This document shows positions 62,640-64,000 of a DNA stretch of 64,000 nucleotides, one piece after another. Source of the DNA: Fratercula arctica (Eukaryota > Chordata > Aves > Charadriiformes > Alcidae); NCBI GenBank assembly GCA_947846985.1, contig CANTUZ010000005.1, positions 36,394,889 to 36,458,888 on the forward strand, written 5' to 3'. Under the pieces are notes generated by a model that saw only the letters and a list, made by a program, of their open reading frames with translations, was not told where the DNA came from and ran no database searches. Both the position numbers and the translations under genes were made by a program. Positions within the stretch are counted from its first letter, which is position 1. Each line of letters begins with the position of its first letter.

Positions 62640-63260
62640 GATTAACATTTTCCACTTAGTCCCTTATGCTTCTGGAGAGGCTGACATAATTTAGTGACTA
62701 TGAAAGTAACACCTTTGTCATTTTCATTGTACTTCATTTCACCTTCTCATTTGTGTCTTTTTAAAATAAGATGTCTAACTGAATACAGTAATCAATGTGC
62801 CATCGATTTATATAATGGAATTGTAATCTTCTCTTTTCTATTCTCTGTTCCCTTCTTAACACAATTTAACATCTTATTTGCTTTTTTAATCACCACTGAA
62901 CAAGTCTCTTCATTGAGCTGTCTACAGTAATGCCTAGATTTTTTTTTTTTCCTGAGAGGTTACAACTGATTCAGGAGACATCATTATGTATAAATACTTT
63001 AGACTGTTTCCACTAATGTGTTTTAGGGAGGTCTGAGCTGTGTTGAGGCTTATCTGCTACTAAGTTGTTCAACCAGTTATTTTTGCAAAATTCACCTCAA
63101 GCTCTTTGTAGTCCCTTAATTTAAATGATTCAAATGAGTTTGCAATTTCAGCTGCTTTTCCACATTTAGTCTTTAGCCTGTTTTCGATTTCAACATACAG
63201 AGTGAACAGCACTTTTGCCAAAACTGGTTTTTTGTAGTTAACTCTGTGTTCGTCGTGCTG
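62640..63260 (-). mobile_element. Degenerate CR1-lineage LINE, reverse-transcriptase end region
   Basis: The plus strand contains ordered pieces resembling the antisense of an old amniote CR1: CTTATTTGCTTTTTTAATCA, TTGAGCTGTCTACAGTAATG, GAGGTTACAACTGATTCAGG, CATCATTATGTATAAA, TGTTCAACCAGTTATTTTTG, then CAGAGTGAACAGCACTTTTG. On the minus strand, 63235-63180 translates with a VLAKVLFTLYVEIENRLK stretch that resembles the region just after the VPQGSVLGPVLFN reverse-transcriptase motif. The frame is broken further along and the catalytic ADD box is not recognisable. Identification is from remembered family sequence, so moderate confidence. Confidence 0.5.
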
Positions 63261-64000
63261 GAAACAAGAATTTTGTTGCTGTTCTGTTAGTCTGTGATGA
63301 TACAGTCGCCATACCAACAACCACCAAATAGGATAAACACCTAAGAAACACCTAAAAACCACCTACCATAAAACTTTGTAAACCTGACATACATAGCTGC
63401 GTGTCGCTGCATTGATTTAGCCTCCTAAAAAAGTCTTAATCCTGGGACACTTGACTACTCTCATTATGCCTGTATTTCTGTATTATAAATTTTTTAGTAG
63501 TTAAGACTCCTTCAGTAATCTACTGACTTTTGCTTTACTATAAAGATTTCTGCTGATGCTCATGTGAATTAGTTTACAACTAAGTCACCCATGTCAAAAC
63601 TACATTGCAGTCACTAAAATTGTGCTGGCAGTGTAGAATATACTGAAAGGGGTTTTTATATTTTTGGCAAGCAACGTTTTGCCTCATTGTCTTCTTGCAA
63701 AGAACTGCTTGAACACCCCTGTAAAATTTAAAATACTTGGAAACATTTACAAAATTATGTTCTGTGATATCTCTCTTAAAACAAAAAATAATACTGCGTG
63801 AGACCATTTTGATTTCTGCCTTTTTTTCCTGTATTTTTCTAGAGTGTGTACAGAGGAGTCCTAATCCGTGAGCCTGTCTCTTCGGTGCAATCACAATACA
63901 ATTAGTAGGCACTAAACACTAGAGATGTATCTCTTATTACACCACTTTTAGGTTGCATTATATTTCTCTGTTTAAGAGTGTTAACTGTTACTGCAAGGCA

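Larger units (their letters stand above)
37166..64000. other. Noncoding upstream flank of DPH6 (gene-desert-like)
   Basis: This 27-kb, mostly AT-rich stretch has no recognisable protein-coding exon on either strand. Open frames are below about 110 codons and lack known motifs. It holds a MIR-like SINE relic, several CR1-lineage relics, palindromes and simple repeats, each listed separately. In human the region 5' of DPH6 is a long gene-poor interval toward CDIN1 and MEIS2. The same synteny here is expected but cannot be shown from this window. Confidence 0.7.

Overview
This is vertebrate nuclear DNA, most likely from a bird. It is AT-rich and gene-poor, with one strong CpG island. It carries a CR1 LINE 3' end of avian type, several older CR1-lineage relics and one MIR/CORE-SINE relic. 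The only protein-coding gene I can support is the 5' part of DPH6 (diphthine--ammonia ligase, formerly ATPBD4) on the minus strand. Three consecutive coding exons join in frame: exon 1 at 36223-36245, exon 2 at 32099-32193 and exon 3 at 29557-29750. Together they are 312 nt and encode the first 104 residues, which align without gaps to my recollection of the human protein. They include the PP-loop SGGKDS that binds ATP.

Region by region: 1-29556 is read as intron 3 of DPH6. No later exon was recognised there, so the rest of the gene should lie beyond the left edge; very long introns are known for human DPH6. This intron holds the CR1 element (28039-28320), an older CR1 relic (about 12155-12450), a fragment of a 'CTGGAGTCAATGGGAG' type dispersed repeat, two G-runs, simple repeats, and some unexplained exon-like or GC-richer blocks. 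29751-32098 is intron 2 and 32194-36222 is intron 1. 35860-37165 is the CpG island, which contains the start codon and the presumed bidirectional promoter.

37166-64000 is noncoding upstream flank. In mammals the matching place has a divergent noncoding transcript (DPH6-DT) followed by a gene desert toward CDIN1 and MEIS2. Here the flank holds a MIR-like SINE relic, CR1 relics at about 55650, 57520 and 62640-63260, a perfect 26-bp palindrome, and a long purine-rich tract. I found no second protein-coding gene.

Nearly all other open frames are short, lack recognisable homology, and are chance frames in AT-rich or CpG-island DNA. I saw no tRNA, rRNA, CRISPR array or intact mobile element, and nothing that amounts to a new multi-gene system. 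The observations most worth checking are a symmetric exon-like block inside DPH6 intron 3, two unusually long perfect hairpin palindromes, a CpG-bearing alternating block beside an octamer/SOX-like cluster, and a strong splice donor on the plus strand at the edge of the bidirectional promoter.
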